Assembly (NCBI GenBank): GCA_964585575.1
Contig: CAZPEM010000146.1
Coordinates: 1-8,187 of the forward strand
Source: UBA4655 sp964585575
Lineage (GTDB): Bacteria > Planctomycetota > Planctomycetia > Pirellulales > UBA1268
DNA: 8,187 bases
Direction: 5' to 3'
The notes under the pieces were generated by a model, which saw only the letters and a program-made list of their open reading frames with translations, searched no databases and was not told the DNA's origin. A program made the position numbers and the translations under genes. Positions 1-7,315 of the stretch are shown here, one piece after another. Positions within the stretch are counted from its first letter, which is position 1; the number at the start of each line of letters is the position of its first letter.

Positions 1-802
<802 letters not shown>

Positions 803-838
803 CCCGGGATTGTCGCGGCGCGGGCGCGCGTGGGTCAA
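803..838 (-). promoter_or_regulatory. Candidate sigma-70-type promoter abutting the secA start
   Basis: On the minus strand, TTGACC (833-838) matches the -35 consensus at 5 of 6 positions. After an 18-nt spacer, GACAAT (809-814) matches the -10 consensus at 4 of 6. Only CCCGGG lies between the -10 box and the secA ATG, so the predicted transcription start falls on or within a base or two of the ATG. No ribosome-binding sequence is present, which fits a leaderless or nearly leaderless mRNA. The spacer is very GC-rich and planctomycete promoter consensus is poorly defined, so the match could be chance. Confidence 0.35.
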
Positions 839-869
839 GGCGAACGATGCGCGAATCCTGCCCGACGCA

Positions 870-882
870 CGCGAGAATCGCG
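870..882 (-). other. Small hairpin after the FG-GAP gene stop; weak terminator candidate
   Basis: CGCGA and TCGCG form a perfect 5-bp stem around a 3-nt loop, 8 nt after the TGA at 891-893 on the minus strand. No run of T follows, so it is not a classical intrinsic terminator. It may be a minor 3'-end stabiliser, or chance in GC-rich DNA. The rest of the 803-890 gap holds only the secA promoter candidate. Confidence 0.2.
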
Positions 883-890
883 GCCCCCGA

Positions 891-1988
891 TCACGGATAG
901 CCGCCGGCGGGCGTCGTCGTGAAGCTCTCGCCGTTGGAGAGCGATCGGACCCAGGTGCCCGTCAGCGCCCGGCCGAGGAGGCCCGTCTTCTTGTTTGGGC
1001 CGGCGTCGGCGGGGTCGAACAAGCCGGCGAACATCTGCCAGGAGTCGCCCGCCGGCGACCAGCCGCCGCCGAAGTCGGTGGAGGCGAACGAGCCTCCCGA
1101 CTTCTGCAGAACCTGCCAGTTGCCGGTCGAGGCGGAGCGGCCCGCGATCCCCGCGAGGCCGTTGCCGAGGAAGTCTCCGGCGCGGATGTCGAGCCAGGAG
1201 TCGTCGCCCGACCACTTGCCGACGTTCGTGGTCTGGAACGTGGCGGATGGGCAGCTGATGACGAACCAGCTGTTGAGTTTCTTCGACGGGTCGGCGTTGT
1301 TGAAAAGCCGCCTCGCCGCAATGTCGTCGCGGCCGTCGCCGGTGAAGTCGCCCACGACCGCGTCGGCCCAGGCGAAGGCCCGTGACCAGGGCGTCATCTT
1401 CGTGTTGGTGAACGCCGCCGGCTGCGGGTCGGGCGAGATCATCCACCAGACGCCGTTGGAGTTGCGGCCAGCGATCTGCTCGCGGCCCGAGGCGTCGTCC
1501 GTGAAGTTGCCGACGACCACCATCGACCAGGTCATGTTCGTGGTCCAGCGGGCCATCCGCGAGGCGACGATCGAGCCGTCCTGCTCCTGCTGGTGGATGT
1601 AGCACCAGGTTCCGTTTGGCCGCCGGCCGGCGATGTCGTCGCGGTCGTCGCCGTCGAAATCGCCGACGACGAGGTCGCCGAGATCGCGGACGGTCGGCTG
1701 TCCGGTGATCCAGAGCTGGGACGTGAAGGTCGGCGAGGTCGCTGTGCCGCCGGACTTCGAAATCACCTGCCAGTCCCCGTGGGTGTTGCGGCCGGCGATG
1801 TCGGCCGTGCCGTCCCCCGTGAAGTCGCCGACGAGGAAGTCGGACCAGATCTCGCCCGTCGGCCAGGTCGCCATCGCCACCTGAGTCGGCGGCCCGCCGG
1901 CCGTGGTGGAGGCGAGCCACGCGGTCCAGATGCCCGTGCCGCCATCCCGCGAGGCGACGTCGGTAAGCCCGTCGCCGACGTCGTGCAG
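891..1988 (-). repeat. Seven FG-GAP-type protein repeats (one complete beta-propeller)
   Basis: The repeat cores, numbered from the ATG at 2186, are: GDGLTDVASR (71-80), GDFTGDGTADIAGR (120-133), GDFDGDDRDDIAGR (175-188), GNFTDDASGREQIAGR (226-241), GDFTGDGRDDIAAR (279-292), GDFLGNGLAGIAGR (337-350) and a last, worn AGLFDPADAG...GLLGR (387-406). Units 2, 3 and 5 keep the D-x-x-x-D-G type calcium loop. Units 4, 6 and 7 have lost some of its acidic residues. Seven units is the number expected for an integrin-alpha-like propeller. The repeat is at the protein level; I see no long exact DNA repeats between units. Confidence 0.75.
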
Positions 1989-2186
1989 ACAGCCGTCGGC
2001 GGCCGTGAGCACGAGTGCGGTGGTAGGTGCCCCTCCCGGCTGGGCGCCATGCCGACGACCGAGAGCGGAAAGGGCGCGGCCGAAGAGGGCGTCGTGGCGA
2101 CGGAGATCGGAAAGCCGATCTAATCGACCTCCGAGAGGTCGATGTCGAGCCCGTAGCTCCCGGAGCTCCCTTCCACGTACGCCCAC
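891..2186 (-). CDS. C-terminal fragment: FG-GAP/VCBS repeat protein, start unreliable
   Basis: The open frame has 431 codons, but its first 48 or so (MGVRGRELRELRARHRP onward) are an out-of-frame reading of the upstream glucanase-like domain and are probably not protein. Real sequence begins around residue 50 (PGGAPTTALVLTAADG). From residue 67 to the end there are seven repeats of about 52-58 residues, each with a GDFxGDGxxDIAGR-like core followed by a G-x-W strand. This is the FG-GAP/VCBS design that folds as a seven-bladed beta-propeller, usually extracellular, in adhesion or carbohydrate-active proteins. There is no signal peptide and no Shine-Dalgarno in this frame, so it would not be exported on its own. 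The repeats themselves are intact to the TGA at 891-893, which suggests the break upstream is recent. It is most sensibly read as the second half of the pseudogene spanning 891-2623. Confidence 0.6.
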   Translation of the reverse strand: MGVRGRELRELRARHRPLGGRLDRLSDLRRHDALFGRALSALGRRHGAQPGGAPTTALVLTAADGCLHDVGDGLTDVASRDGGTGIWTAWLASTTAGGPPTQVAMATWPTGEIWSDFLVGDFTGDGTADIAGRNTHGDWQVISKSGGTATSPTFTSQLWITGQPTVRDLGDLVVGDFDGDDRDDIAGRRPNGTWCYIHQQEQDGSIVASRMARWTTNMTWSMVVVGNFTDDASGREQIAGRNSNGVWWMISPDPQPAAFTNTKMTPWSRAFAWADAVVGDFTGDGRDDIAARRLFNNADPSKKLNSWFVISCPSATFQTTNVGKWSGDDSWLDIRAGDFLGNGLAGIAGRSASTGNWQVLQKSGGSFASTDFGGGWSPAGDSWQMFAGLFDPADAGPNKKTGLLGRALTGTWVRSLSNGESFTTTPAGGYP

Positions 2187-2623
2187 TCGAAGAGCGTGAA
2201 GAGCGTGTCGGGGTAGGTCGTCACCGTGGGCACGGTCGCCACGTTCGACGCATTGAGCGGGAAGGCCGGCGGCGCTGCGGACGGGGCGACGAAGATCACG
2301 ACCTCGCCGCCGGTGATGCCGCCGTAGTTTCCCATTTCGACGTTCGAGAGCGGCAGCGTGATCTGGTTGCCGGTGAGCTTCGAGACGTCGATGACCGTCG
2401 GCGACGCGGGATTGAGCACGAACTCGAACGAGCCCTGGCTGCCCGCCTTCGGTTGCAGCACCCGCTGGTTGGAGGCGACGTCGTTCTCCGTTCCCCAGAT
2501 CGCGACGAAGACGTGGTGGCCTTCAGGCAGGTCGGCCGGGATCGAAAAGTCGAGGATCGTGTCGGTTGCCAGCAGATCGCGACGTTCGAGCAGTTCCGGC
2601 CCGCGAGGAAGGGCACGTTTCAT
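2120..2623 (-). CDS. N-terminal fragment: exported protein with LEPR-like motif and GH64 beta-1,3-glucanase-like domain
   Basis: This 167-residue frame starts with MKRALPRGPELLERRDLLA. Residues 12-19 (LERRDLLA) match the L-E-x-R-x-L-L-A motif found at the N-terminus of many planctomycete exported or surface proteins. Residues 23-167 look like the N-terminal beta-rich half of glycoside hydrolase family 64: a VFVAIWG strand near 38-44, a QITLPLS strand at 87-93, FEW at 145-147 and EVD at 165-167. In that family a Glu in the FEF/FEW strand and an Asp in the later VD motif are, as I recall, the catalytic acids; both seem present here as E146 and D167. The frame stops directly after this Asp. GAGAGAAG lies about 6 nt before the ATG, and the previous gene's TGA is 12 nt upstream, so the two are probably cotranscribed. 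The frame alone could make a short secreted peptide, but activity is doubtful. The GH64 call is from pattern only. Confidence 0.6.
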   Translation of the reverse strand: MKRALPRGPELLERRDLLATDTILDFSIPADLPEGHHVFVAIWGTENDVASNQRVLQPKAGSQGSFEFVLNPASPTVIDVSKLTGNQITLPLSNVEMGNYGGITGGEVVIFVAPSAAPPAFPLNASNVATVPTVTTYPDTLFTLFEWAYVEGSSGSYGLDIDLSEVD

Positions 2624-2635
2624 GGCGATCTTCTC

Positions 2636-3730
2636 TCATGGGGGCTGTGTTCGCAGGCGGACCTGCCGCAGAGACGTCGCCTGCACCGTGCCGGCTGGCT
2701 CCGGCGGATCGTCGTCGGCCTCATCCTTTTCGATGAGCAGGGAGTCGACGCCGTCGATCGACGCGATGATCGCGGCGGCCATGACGTGAAAGGCTCTGGA
2801 GCCAGACTGCACGACGAGCGAGTCGCCGATCACCTGCACCGTCGCCTCGGGATCCTTGCCCTCCGGGAGGGCGTCGTTGCAGAGCTTCACGAGGCCGGCG
2901 GCAAGCTCCTCGCGGCCACGAGGGTCGGCGACGGAGTAGGTTCGCAGAACGCGGGCGGCAGGGCCCTCGCCCGCCCGATTCCAGATCGCCTGATCGATGC
3001 CTCCGAGGAGGGCGGCGATCCGCTCGTGGTTCTCCTCCGTCTGGCTCACGACGAGCCCCGAGCCAAAGCCGGCCGGCAGGGGGCGGACCGTGGCGAAACC
3101 GCCGACGGAGTCCCACGTCTCCGGCGCGATCATGGATTCGATGAGATCGCGGACCTCCTCCGGGTCGCTGCCCGGAAGGATCGGGTAGAGAAACCGTTCG
3201 AGGTAGGCCGGGTCCTGCGAATACTCGTGTGTGGTGACGAGCAGCCGGCCGTGCCGCACGACGGCGGTCAGTCCGAGCGGGTCGAGCATCGACCGGATGG
3301 CCTGGAGGAGCGGCCGGCCGGCCGAACTGCCTGAGACGGGCGACTCGAGGTCGATGCCGGCGTCTTCGAGCGGCTTCATGTCGAGCCCCGCGTCGATGCC
3401 GGCCTTCTTGCCGATTGCGGCGATCCAGTCGCGAAGCGGCGTCTCGGCGAACGACAAGGTCGCGTCGGACTTCGCGAGCGATTCGAGGATCGCACTGCTG
3501 CTCGCATCGCTGGAGAGCCTCACCGCCCGATACCTCGGCGTCGCCGCGGCGAGCATCGGCTGCGGCCGCTCCGTCACGACCCGCACGGTGACGTCGTCGC
3601 CCGCGTCGGCGGAAGGTTCGGCTCCGATCACCCGCGCCGCAAGCGTCGCCGTGCACAGCGTGAATGCGAACGGCGCGAGCACGAGCGGCACGAACACGGG
3701 CGGTGAAAGTCGCCTCGTGGCGGACGGCAT
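2636..3730 (-). CDS. Exported protein with secretin-N-like (STN-type) domains, function unknown
   Basis: The 364-residue product starts with a signal peptide: RR at 6-7, a hydrophobic core from about 11 to 31, and likely cleavage near VIGA/EPS at 37. Residues 91-168 resemble the STN/N0 fold of secretins and TonB receptors (TLSFAETPLRDWIAAIGKKAGI, then LLQAIRSMLDPLGLTAVVRHGRLLVTT). Residues 180-247 match a domain repeated across planctomycete proteins, with an IESMIAPETWDSVGG motif and LVVSQTEENHERIAALL. A third related unit covers about 263-330, ending VVQSGSRAFHVMAAAI. There is no C-terminal secretin beta-barrel, so it is not a pore itself; it could be a periplasmic scaffold or adaptor. The acidic, proline-containing tail (about 334-364) looks disordered. 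The start has a strong GGAGGAGG 7 nt upstream. mscL ends 48 nt upstream and the next gene begins 12 nt downstream. Exact function not recognised. Confidence 0.85.
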   Translation of the reverse strand: MPSATRRLSPPVFVPLVLAPFAFTLCTATLAARVIGAEPSADAGDDVTVRVVTERPQPMLAAATPRYRAVRLSSDASSSAILESLAKSDATLSFAETPLRDWIAAIGKKAGIDAGLDMKPLEDAGIDLESPVSGSSAGRPLLQAIRSMLDPLGLTAVVRHGRLLVTTHEYSQDPAYLERFLYPILPGSDPEEVRDLIESMIAPETWDSVGGFATVRPLPAGFGSGLVVSQTEENHERIAALLGGIDQAIWNRAGEGPAARVLRTYSVADPRGREELAAGLVKLCNDALPEGKDPEATVQVIGDSLVVQSGSRAFHVMAAAIIASIDGVDSLLIEKDEADDDPPEPAGTVQATSLRQVRLRTQPP

Positions 3731-3737
3731 CGGAATT

Positions 3738-3777
3738 CCTCCTCCGGGCAGGGCGGGTTGAATCGCGATCCCGGAGG
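3738..3777 (-). promoter_or_regulatory. Inverted repeat masking part of the Shine-Dalgarno after mscL; possible coupling hairpin
   Basis: On the minus strand CCTCCGGG (3770-3777) and CCCGGAGG (3741-3748) are perfectly complementary over 8 bp with a 21-nt loop. The upstream arm begins one base after the mscL TAG (3779-3781). The downstream arm includes GGAGG of the GGAGGAGG ribosome site (3738-3745) for the next gene. A ribosome finishing mscL would cover the first arm and free the site, as in translational coupling. No T run follows, so it is not a standard terminator. The pairing is seen directly; the role is inferred. Confidence 0.5.
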
Positions 3778-3778
3778 C

Positions 3779-4189
3779 CTATCGAGCCTTCAAGAGGTCG
3801 CGGATCTCGGTGAGGAGTTCCTGGTCCTTCGTGGGCGGCGGCGGTGCGGCCGGCTCAGCCGCCTTCGTCTTCATGATCCATCCCAGGAACTTCACGATGA
3901 AGATGAAAAGCGCGAGCGCCAGGATCAGGAAGCTCACGATGTCGGCCAGGAACTTGCCGTAGGGAATCGTCTTCTCGCCGACGGTGATCGCCCACTTCTC
4001 GTAGCCGGCGTCCCCCGGCATCACGAGGCTGACGAGCGGCATCATGATGTTGTCGACGAGGCTCTTGACGATGCTGCCGAAGGCGCCGCCGATGATCACG
4101 CCGACGGCGAGATCGACGACGTTGCCCTTGAGGGCGAAGTTCTTGAACTCCTCGAACAGCGAAAAGGCCTTCTTGGCGGGGTCGATCAT
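3779..4189 (-). CDS. mscL: Large-conductance mechanosensitive channel MscL
   Basis: MscL forms a homopentameric inner-membrane channel that opens under high membrane tension and releases solutes during sudden osmotic downshift. The 136 residues equal the usual family length. The N-terminal amphipathic helix (FEEFKNFALKGN, 12-23) leads into TM1 with the signature VVDLAVGVIIGGAFGSIVKSL (24-44). A short periplasmic loop follows, then TM2 (about 81-104, DIVSFLILALALFIFIVKFLGW) and a cytoplasmic tail with a Pro-rich linker (PAAPPPP, 113-119) and the terminal helix LLTEIRDLLKAR, as in E. coli. The ATG at 4187-4189 is preferred over an in-frame ATG 63 nt further upstream because it has AGGAG about 6 nt before it and MscL homology begins there; the upstream 21 residues are not family-like. 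It is divergent from the PhnP-like gene and ends 48 nt before the secretin-N-like gene. Confidence 0.97.
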   Translation of the reverse strand: MIDPAKKAFSLFEEFKNFALKGNVVDLAVGVIIGGAFGSIVKSLVDNIMMPLVSLVMPGDAGYEKWAITVGEKTIPYGKFLADIVSFLILALALFIFIVKFLGWIMKTKAAEPAAPPPPTKDQELLTEIRDLLKAR

Positions 4190-4286
4190 GGGGGGCTCCT
4201 GGGGCGTGTATCCTGAAGGTCGAACCCTACCTTGAACCGGTCTCTTTCGCAACCATCAGGCAGGCCCCGGTCACCCCCGGACGAGC
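4190..4286. other. Divergent intergenic region, mscL and PhnP-like gene
   Basis: These 97 nt must hold the 5' signals of both the mscL block and the plus-strand gene. The only clear element is AGGAG (4196-4200, minus) for mscL. On the plus strand TTGAAC (4232-4237) resembles a -35 box, but nothing at the right distance resembles a -10 box. No strong palindrome suggestive of an operator is visible. Confidence 0.4.
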
Positions 4287-5087
4287 ATGACGTTCCCGCA
4301 GGCCACCTCCCGCGACCTCTCCGGCCGGTGCCTTTTCCTGGGCACCGGTACGAGCGTCGGCGTTCCGACGGTGGGATGCGGCTGCGACACATGCTCCGCC
4401 GGCGACCCCCGCGACGCCCGCACCCGGACAAGCGCGGTGCTCGGCCTGCCCGGCGGCAACCTGCTCATCGACACGACCCCCGACCTCAGGAGCCAGCTGC
4501 TCCGCGAGCGGATCGCGAGGATCGACGCCGTGCTCTACACACACGACCACGTCGATCATGTCTACGGCCTCGACGACATTCGCCCGCTCTGCTACCGGAT
4601 GGGGCGACCGATGCCGCTCTACTGCGAGGAGCGGGTGGAGCGCCGAATTCGCCGTGCCTTCGACTATGCCTTCGAGTCGGTGCCGGTGCCCGGGGGCGGC
4701 GTGCCGAAGGTGGAGTTTCACAGGATCTCCACGGAGCCGTTCGAGCTGCTCGGGATGCGGGTGGTGCCGCTGCGGCTCGTGCATGGAGCCTCGGACGTGC
4801 TCGGCTTCCGGTTCGGAAATCTCGCCTACTGCACCGACACCAATGCGATTCCGGAGGAAACCTTCGCGCGGCTCGAGGGGCTCGAGTGCTTCATCGTCGA
4901 CTGCCTGCGGCCCTCGCGGCACCCGACGCACTTCTCGCTCGATGAGGCTCTCGCGGTGGCCCGCCGCGTGAACGCGAAGCGGACACTCCTCATCCACATG
5001 TCGCACGAGATCGCGCACGCCGCGGTCTCGGCCACGCTGCCCGCTGGCGTCGAACTCGCCTACGACGGCCTCGTGGTTCCGTTGTAG
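4287..5087 (+). CDS. PhnP-like metallo-beta-lactamase-fold phosphodiesterase
   Basis: This 266-residue protein belongs to the metallo-beta-lactamase-fold group around PhnP, which hydrolyses cyclic phosphodiesters (in E. coli, phosphoribosyl 1,2-cyclic phosphate from phosphonate breakdown). The start region has the PhnP-type GTGTSVGVPTVGCGCDTC (19-36), with Cys31, Cys33 and Cys36 matching the Cys set that binds a structural zinc in E. coli PhnP. The catalytic metal site shows THDHVDH (85-91), His166 in LVHG, Asp184 in YCTDT and HMSHE (237-241). IDTTPDLR at 61-68 also fits. The length is typical. The ATG at 4287 is about 12 residues ahead of the first conserved strand; only a weak GGA precedes it. 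No other phosphonate gene is in view, so the substrate may differ from that of E. coli PhnP; I therefore give no symbol. It ends 11 nt from the end of the convergent ATPase gene. Confidence 0.88.
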   Translation: MTFPQATSRDLSGRCLFLGTGTSVGVPTVGCGCDTCSAGDPRDARTRTSAVLGLPGGNLLIDTTPDLRSQLLRERIARIDAVLYTHDHVDHVYGLDDIRPLCYRMGRPMPLYCEERVERRIRRAFDYAFESVPVPGGGVPKVEFHRISTEPFELLGMRVVPLRLVHGASDVLGFRFGNLAYCTDTNAIPEETFARLEGLECFIVDCLRPSRHPTHFSLDEALAVARRVNAKRTLLIHMSHEIAHAAVSATLPAGVELAYDGLVVPL

Positions 5088-5098
5088 GCCGTCGGCGG

Positions 5099-7315
5099 TC
5101 AGCGGCGGGCAAGCGCCAGCGAACTGGCGATCACCGACAGGCTGCTTGCGGTCATCGCGACGGCCGCGAGCATCGGGCTCGTGACATGCCCAAGGAGCGG
5201 GTGGAACGCACCGGCGGCCACCGGGATCGCAAGCACGTTGTAGAGGAAGGCGAGCAGGAGATTGCGGCGGACCGTCCGCATCGTCCGTTTCGCAAGGTCG
5301 AACGCCCGCGGCACGGCGGCGAGGCCTCCGGAGAGGAGCGTCACGTCGGCCGTCTCGAGGGCGACGTCGGCGCCGCTGCCCATCGCGATCCCGACGTCGG
5401 CCGCCGCGAGGGCGGGGGCGTCGTTGATGCCGTCGCCGACGAAGGCGACCACGGCGCCGTCCGCGATCGCCCGCTCGATCCGCGCGAGCTTGTCCTCCGG
5501 CGAGAGCCCGCCGTGGGCCTCCGCGAGGCCGATCGCGTCGGCGACATGGCGGGCGGCCGGTGGGGCGTCGCCCGAGAGCATCGCGAGGCGATAGCCGCGG
5601 GCGGCGAGGTCGCGGATCGCGTCGGCGGCATCGGGCCTCGGCACGTCGCGGATCGCAAACCACCCGACCGGCCGGCCGTCGATTCCGGCGGCCACGAGCG
5701 TGTCCGACTCTCGACCGGGGGTGACCGCGGGCATCGATGCGTCGCCGATCCGTTCGGCGACGAAGGCGGCGGTTCCGACGACGACCCGACGTCCTTCGAC
5801 CATTCCTTCGACGCCACGGCCAATCGCGACCGTGACGCCGGTGGCCGGCGGCACCCGCAGCCCGCTCTCCTTCGCCGCGACGACGAACGCCTTCGCCAGC
5901 GCGTGCTCGCTCGCCTGCTCGACGGCGGCGCAGTCGGCGAGAAGCCTCCGCTCGGCCTCGCCGTCATCGGCGGTCGCACCGAACAGCCCGCTCGACACGA
6001 TCCTCGGGCTGCCGACGGTGAGCGTGCCGGTCTTGTCAAAATAGATCGTGTCGCAGGCCGCGAGCTTCTCGATCGCCTCGGCGGACCGCGCGAGGATTCC
6101 TTGAAGGGCGCCGTGTCCGACGGCCACCGTCATCGCAAGCGGCGTCGCCAGCCCGAGCGCGCAGGGGCAGGCGATCACGAGCACGCTCACCGCCGACACG
6201 AGGCCGAGTGATCCCCTCGGCTCCGGGCCGAACGCGAGCCACGCGAGGAAGGTGAGCAGCGCGACCACGAGCACGGCCGGGACGAACACGGCCGACACGC
6301 GGTCGGCGAGCTTCTCGATCGGCGCGCGGCGGGCATGCGCCTCCCGCACGAGCCTCGCGATCCTCGCGACGAGCGAGTCGGAGGCGAGAGCGGAGGCCTC
6401 CATGACGATCGAGCCCGCGCCGTTGATCGCCCCGCCGAGGAGCCTGTCGCCCGGATGCTTCGCGACCGGCAGCGGCTCGCCGGTGAGCAGGGCCTCGTCG
6501 GATTCGGTGTCTCCTTCCAGCAGGATCCCGTCGACAGGCACGCGGCTGCCGGGACGCACGCGGAGCCGGTCGCCGACACGGACGGCGACGATGGGGACCG
6601 ACTCGGTTCGGACCTCGCCGGCATCCACGATCCGCTCCGCGGTCGGGGGCGAGAGGTTCATGAGCGTCCGGATCGCCTCCGTCGTGCCGCGGCGAGCCCT
6701 CGACTCGAGCAACTGCCCCGCGAGCACGAGCACGACGATCATCGCGGCCGACTCGAAGAACGTCTCCACGCCGCCGTGGGCCTGCCGATACGGCGGCGGA
6801 AAGAGCGACGGCGCGACCGTGGCGACGACGCTGTAGCCCCAGGCCGCGATCACGCCGAGGGCGACGAGCGAGAACATGTTCGGCTGCCCGCGACGAAATC
6901 CCTCGAAGCCTTCCTTCAGGATCGGCCAGCCTCCGAAGAAGACGACCGGCGTGGCGAGGGCGAGTTCGATCCAGCCACGGCCCGGAAGGCGGGTCACCCA
7001 TGCGGCCGGTGGGAAGGCCGATGGGAAGGCGTGGCCGAGCATCGCGAGCATGCCGAGGGCGAACACGATCGTGGCGGGCACCGCGGAAACGATCAGCCTG
7101 CGGGTCTCGTCGCCGGTCTTCATCGCGGCAGCCATCCCGATCGGCTCCATCTTCATGCCGCAGACGGGACAGTTCCCCGGGGAGCCGCTCGTCACGTCCG
7201 GGTGCATCGGGCAGGTCCAGCCGAGCGAGCCCGCCTCATGCTTTGCGCAGCATGGCTTCGGCGAGGCAGGAGCGGTCGCAGGAACCGGATCGATCTGGAT
7301 GACGTCGAGTTGCAT
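5099..7315 (-). CDS. copA: Cu(+)-exporting P1B-type ATPase with N-terminal Cys-rich metal-binding domain
   Basis: This 738-residue inner-membrane pump most likely exports Cu(I) (or Ag(I)) to the periplasm using ATP. Residues 33-58 (WTCPMHPD...NCPVCGM..EP) form the short heavy-metal-binding domain found in CopA/SilP-type pumps; there is no classical HMA domain. An extra CCAKH patch lies at 22-26. The core has the actuator TGEPLPV (278-284), the CPC metal site in ACPCALGLATP (382-392), the phosphorylated Asp in DKTGTLT (427-433) and GDGINDAP (627-634). TM7 YN (692-693) and TM8 MTASS (721-725) match the Cu(I)-specific P1B-1 signatures. The usual SEHP of the nucleotide domain reads SEHA (469-472), so the HP proline is missing. 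AGGATGA lies upstream of the ATG, and trpD ends 20 nt before it, so cotranscription is likely. Metal choice is inferred from motifs. Confidence 0.93.
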   Translation of the reverse strand: MQLDVIQIDPVPATAPASPKPCCAKHEAGSLGWTCPMHPDVTSGSPGNCPVCGMKMEPIGMAAAMKTGDETRRLIVSAVPATIVFALGMLAMLGHAFPSAFPPAAWVTRLPGRGWIELALATPVVFFGGWPILKEGFEGFRRGQPNMFSLVALGVIAAWGYSVVATVAPSLFPPPYRQAHGGVETFFESAAMIVVLVLAGQLLESRARRGTTEAIRTLMNLSPPTAERIVDAGEVRTESVPIVAVRVGDRLRVRPGSRVPVDGILLEGDTESDEALLTGEPLPVAKHPGDRLLGGAINGAGSIVMEASALASDSLVARIARLVREAHARRAPIEKLADRVSAVFVPAVLVVALLTFLAWLAFGPEPRGSLGLVSAVSVLVIACPCALGLATPLAMTVAVGHGALQGILARSAEAIEKLAACDTIYFDKTGTLTVGSPRIVSSGLFGATADDGEAERRLLADCAAVEQASEHALAKAFVVAAKESGLRVPPATGVTVAIGRGVEGMVEGRRVVVGTAAFVAERIGDASMPAVTPGRESDTLVAAGIDGRPVGWFAIRDVPRPDAADAIRDLAARGYRLAMLSGDAPPAARHVADAIGLAEAHGGLSPEDKLARIERAIADGAVVAFVGDGINDAPALAAADVGIAMGSGADVALETADVTLLSGGLAAVPRAFDLAKRTMRTVRRNLLLAFLYNVLAIPVAAGAFHPLLGHVTSPMLAAVAMTASSLSVIASSLALARR
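5114..5129. other. Perfect 6-bp hairpin with CGAA loop at the convergent 3' ends
   Basis: CGCCAG and CTGGCG pair around CGAA, 26 nt after the plus-strand stop at 5085-5087 and inside the last codons of the ATPase gene. It could help end transcription of the PhnP-like gene, since the 11-nt gap itself has no stem. It lacks a T run and lies in coding sequence, so it may be chance. Confidence 0.2.

Larger units (their letters stand above)
891..2623 (-). pseudogene. Broken exported protein gene: LEPR-type N-terminus, glucanase-like domain and FG-GAP propeller
   Basis: One ancestral gene appears to be split by two lesions. The upstream frame (from the ATG at 2621-2623) stops at TAG 2120-2122. Beyond the stop the same frame still reads family-like sequence, IGFPISV and then VVGMAPSREG, before it turns into arginine- and proline-rich nonsense. 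At about 2030-2033 (a run of four G on the minus strand) the sensible frame shifts by one base and continues as GAPTTALVLTAADG into the FG-GAP repeats, staying open to 891. Adding one G makes the length 1734 nt, exactly 578 codons. TAG ends two normal genes nearby, so it is a real stop here. A programmed frameshift is unlikely because ribosomes would stop before reaching it. Assembly errors could explain the indel but less easily the TAG as well. Confidence 0.7.

Noticed and set aside
2030..2122. Programmed frameshift or stop-codon readthrough joining the two halves
   Set aside because: The TAG comes about 86 nt before the frame change, so two separate recoding events would be needed. No slippery heptamer is visible, and TAG is a normal stop for mscL and the PhnP-like gene.
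2027..3334. Plus-strand open frame of 435 codons
   Set aside because: It is a shadow of the secretin-N-like and glucanase-like genes, with low-complexity Arg/Asp/His composition and no recognisable domain.
4207..4236. TTCAAG and GATACA on the minus strand as an mscL promoter
   Set aside because: The -35 match is only 3 of 6, and the predicted transcription start would fall inside the AGGAG ribosome site.
4190..4252. Upstream ATG for mscL adding 21 residues
   Set aside because: The extra residues do not resemble MscL, and the ATG at 4189 has a good ribosome site and gives the usual 136-residue length.
4227..5663. Minus-strand open frame of 478 codons across the PhnP-like gene
   Set aside because: It overlaps the well-supported plus-strand enzyme and the 3' end of the ATPase gene; the sequence is Arg-rich shadow.
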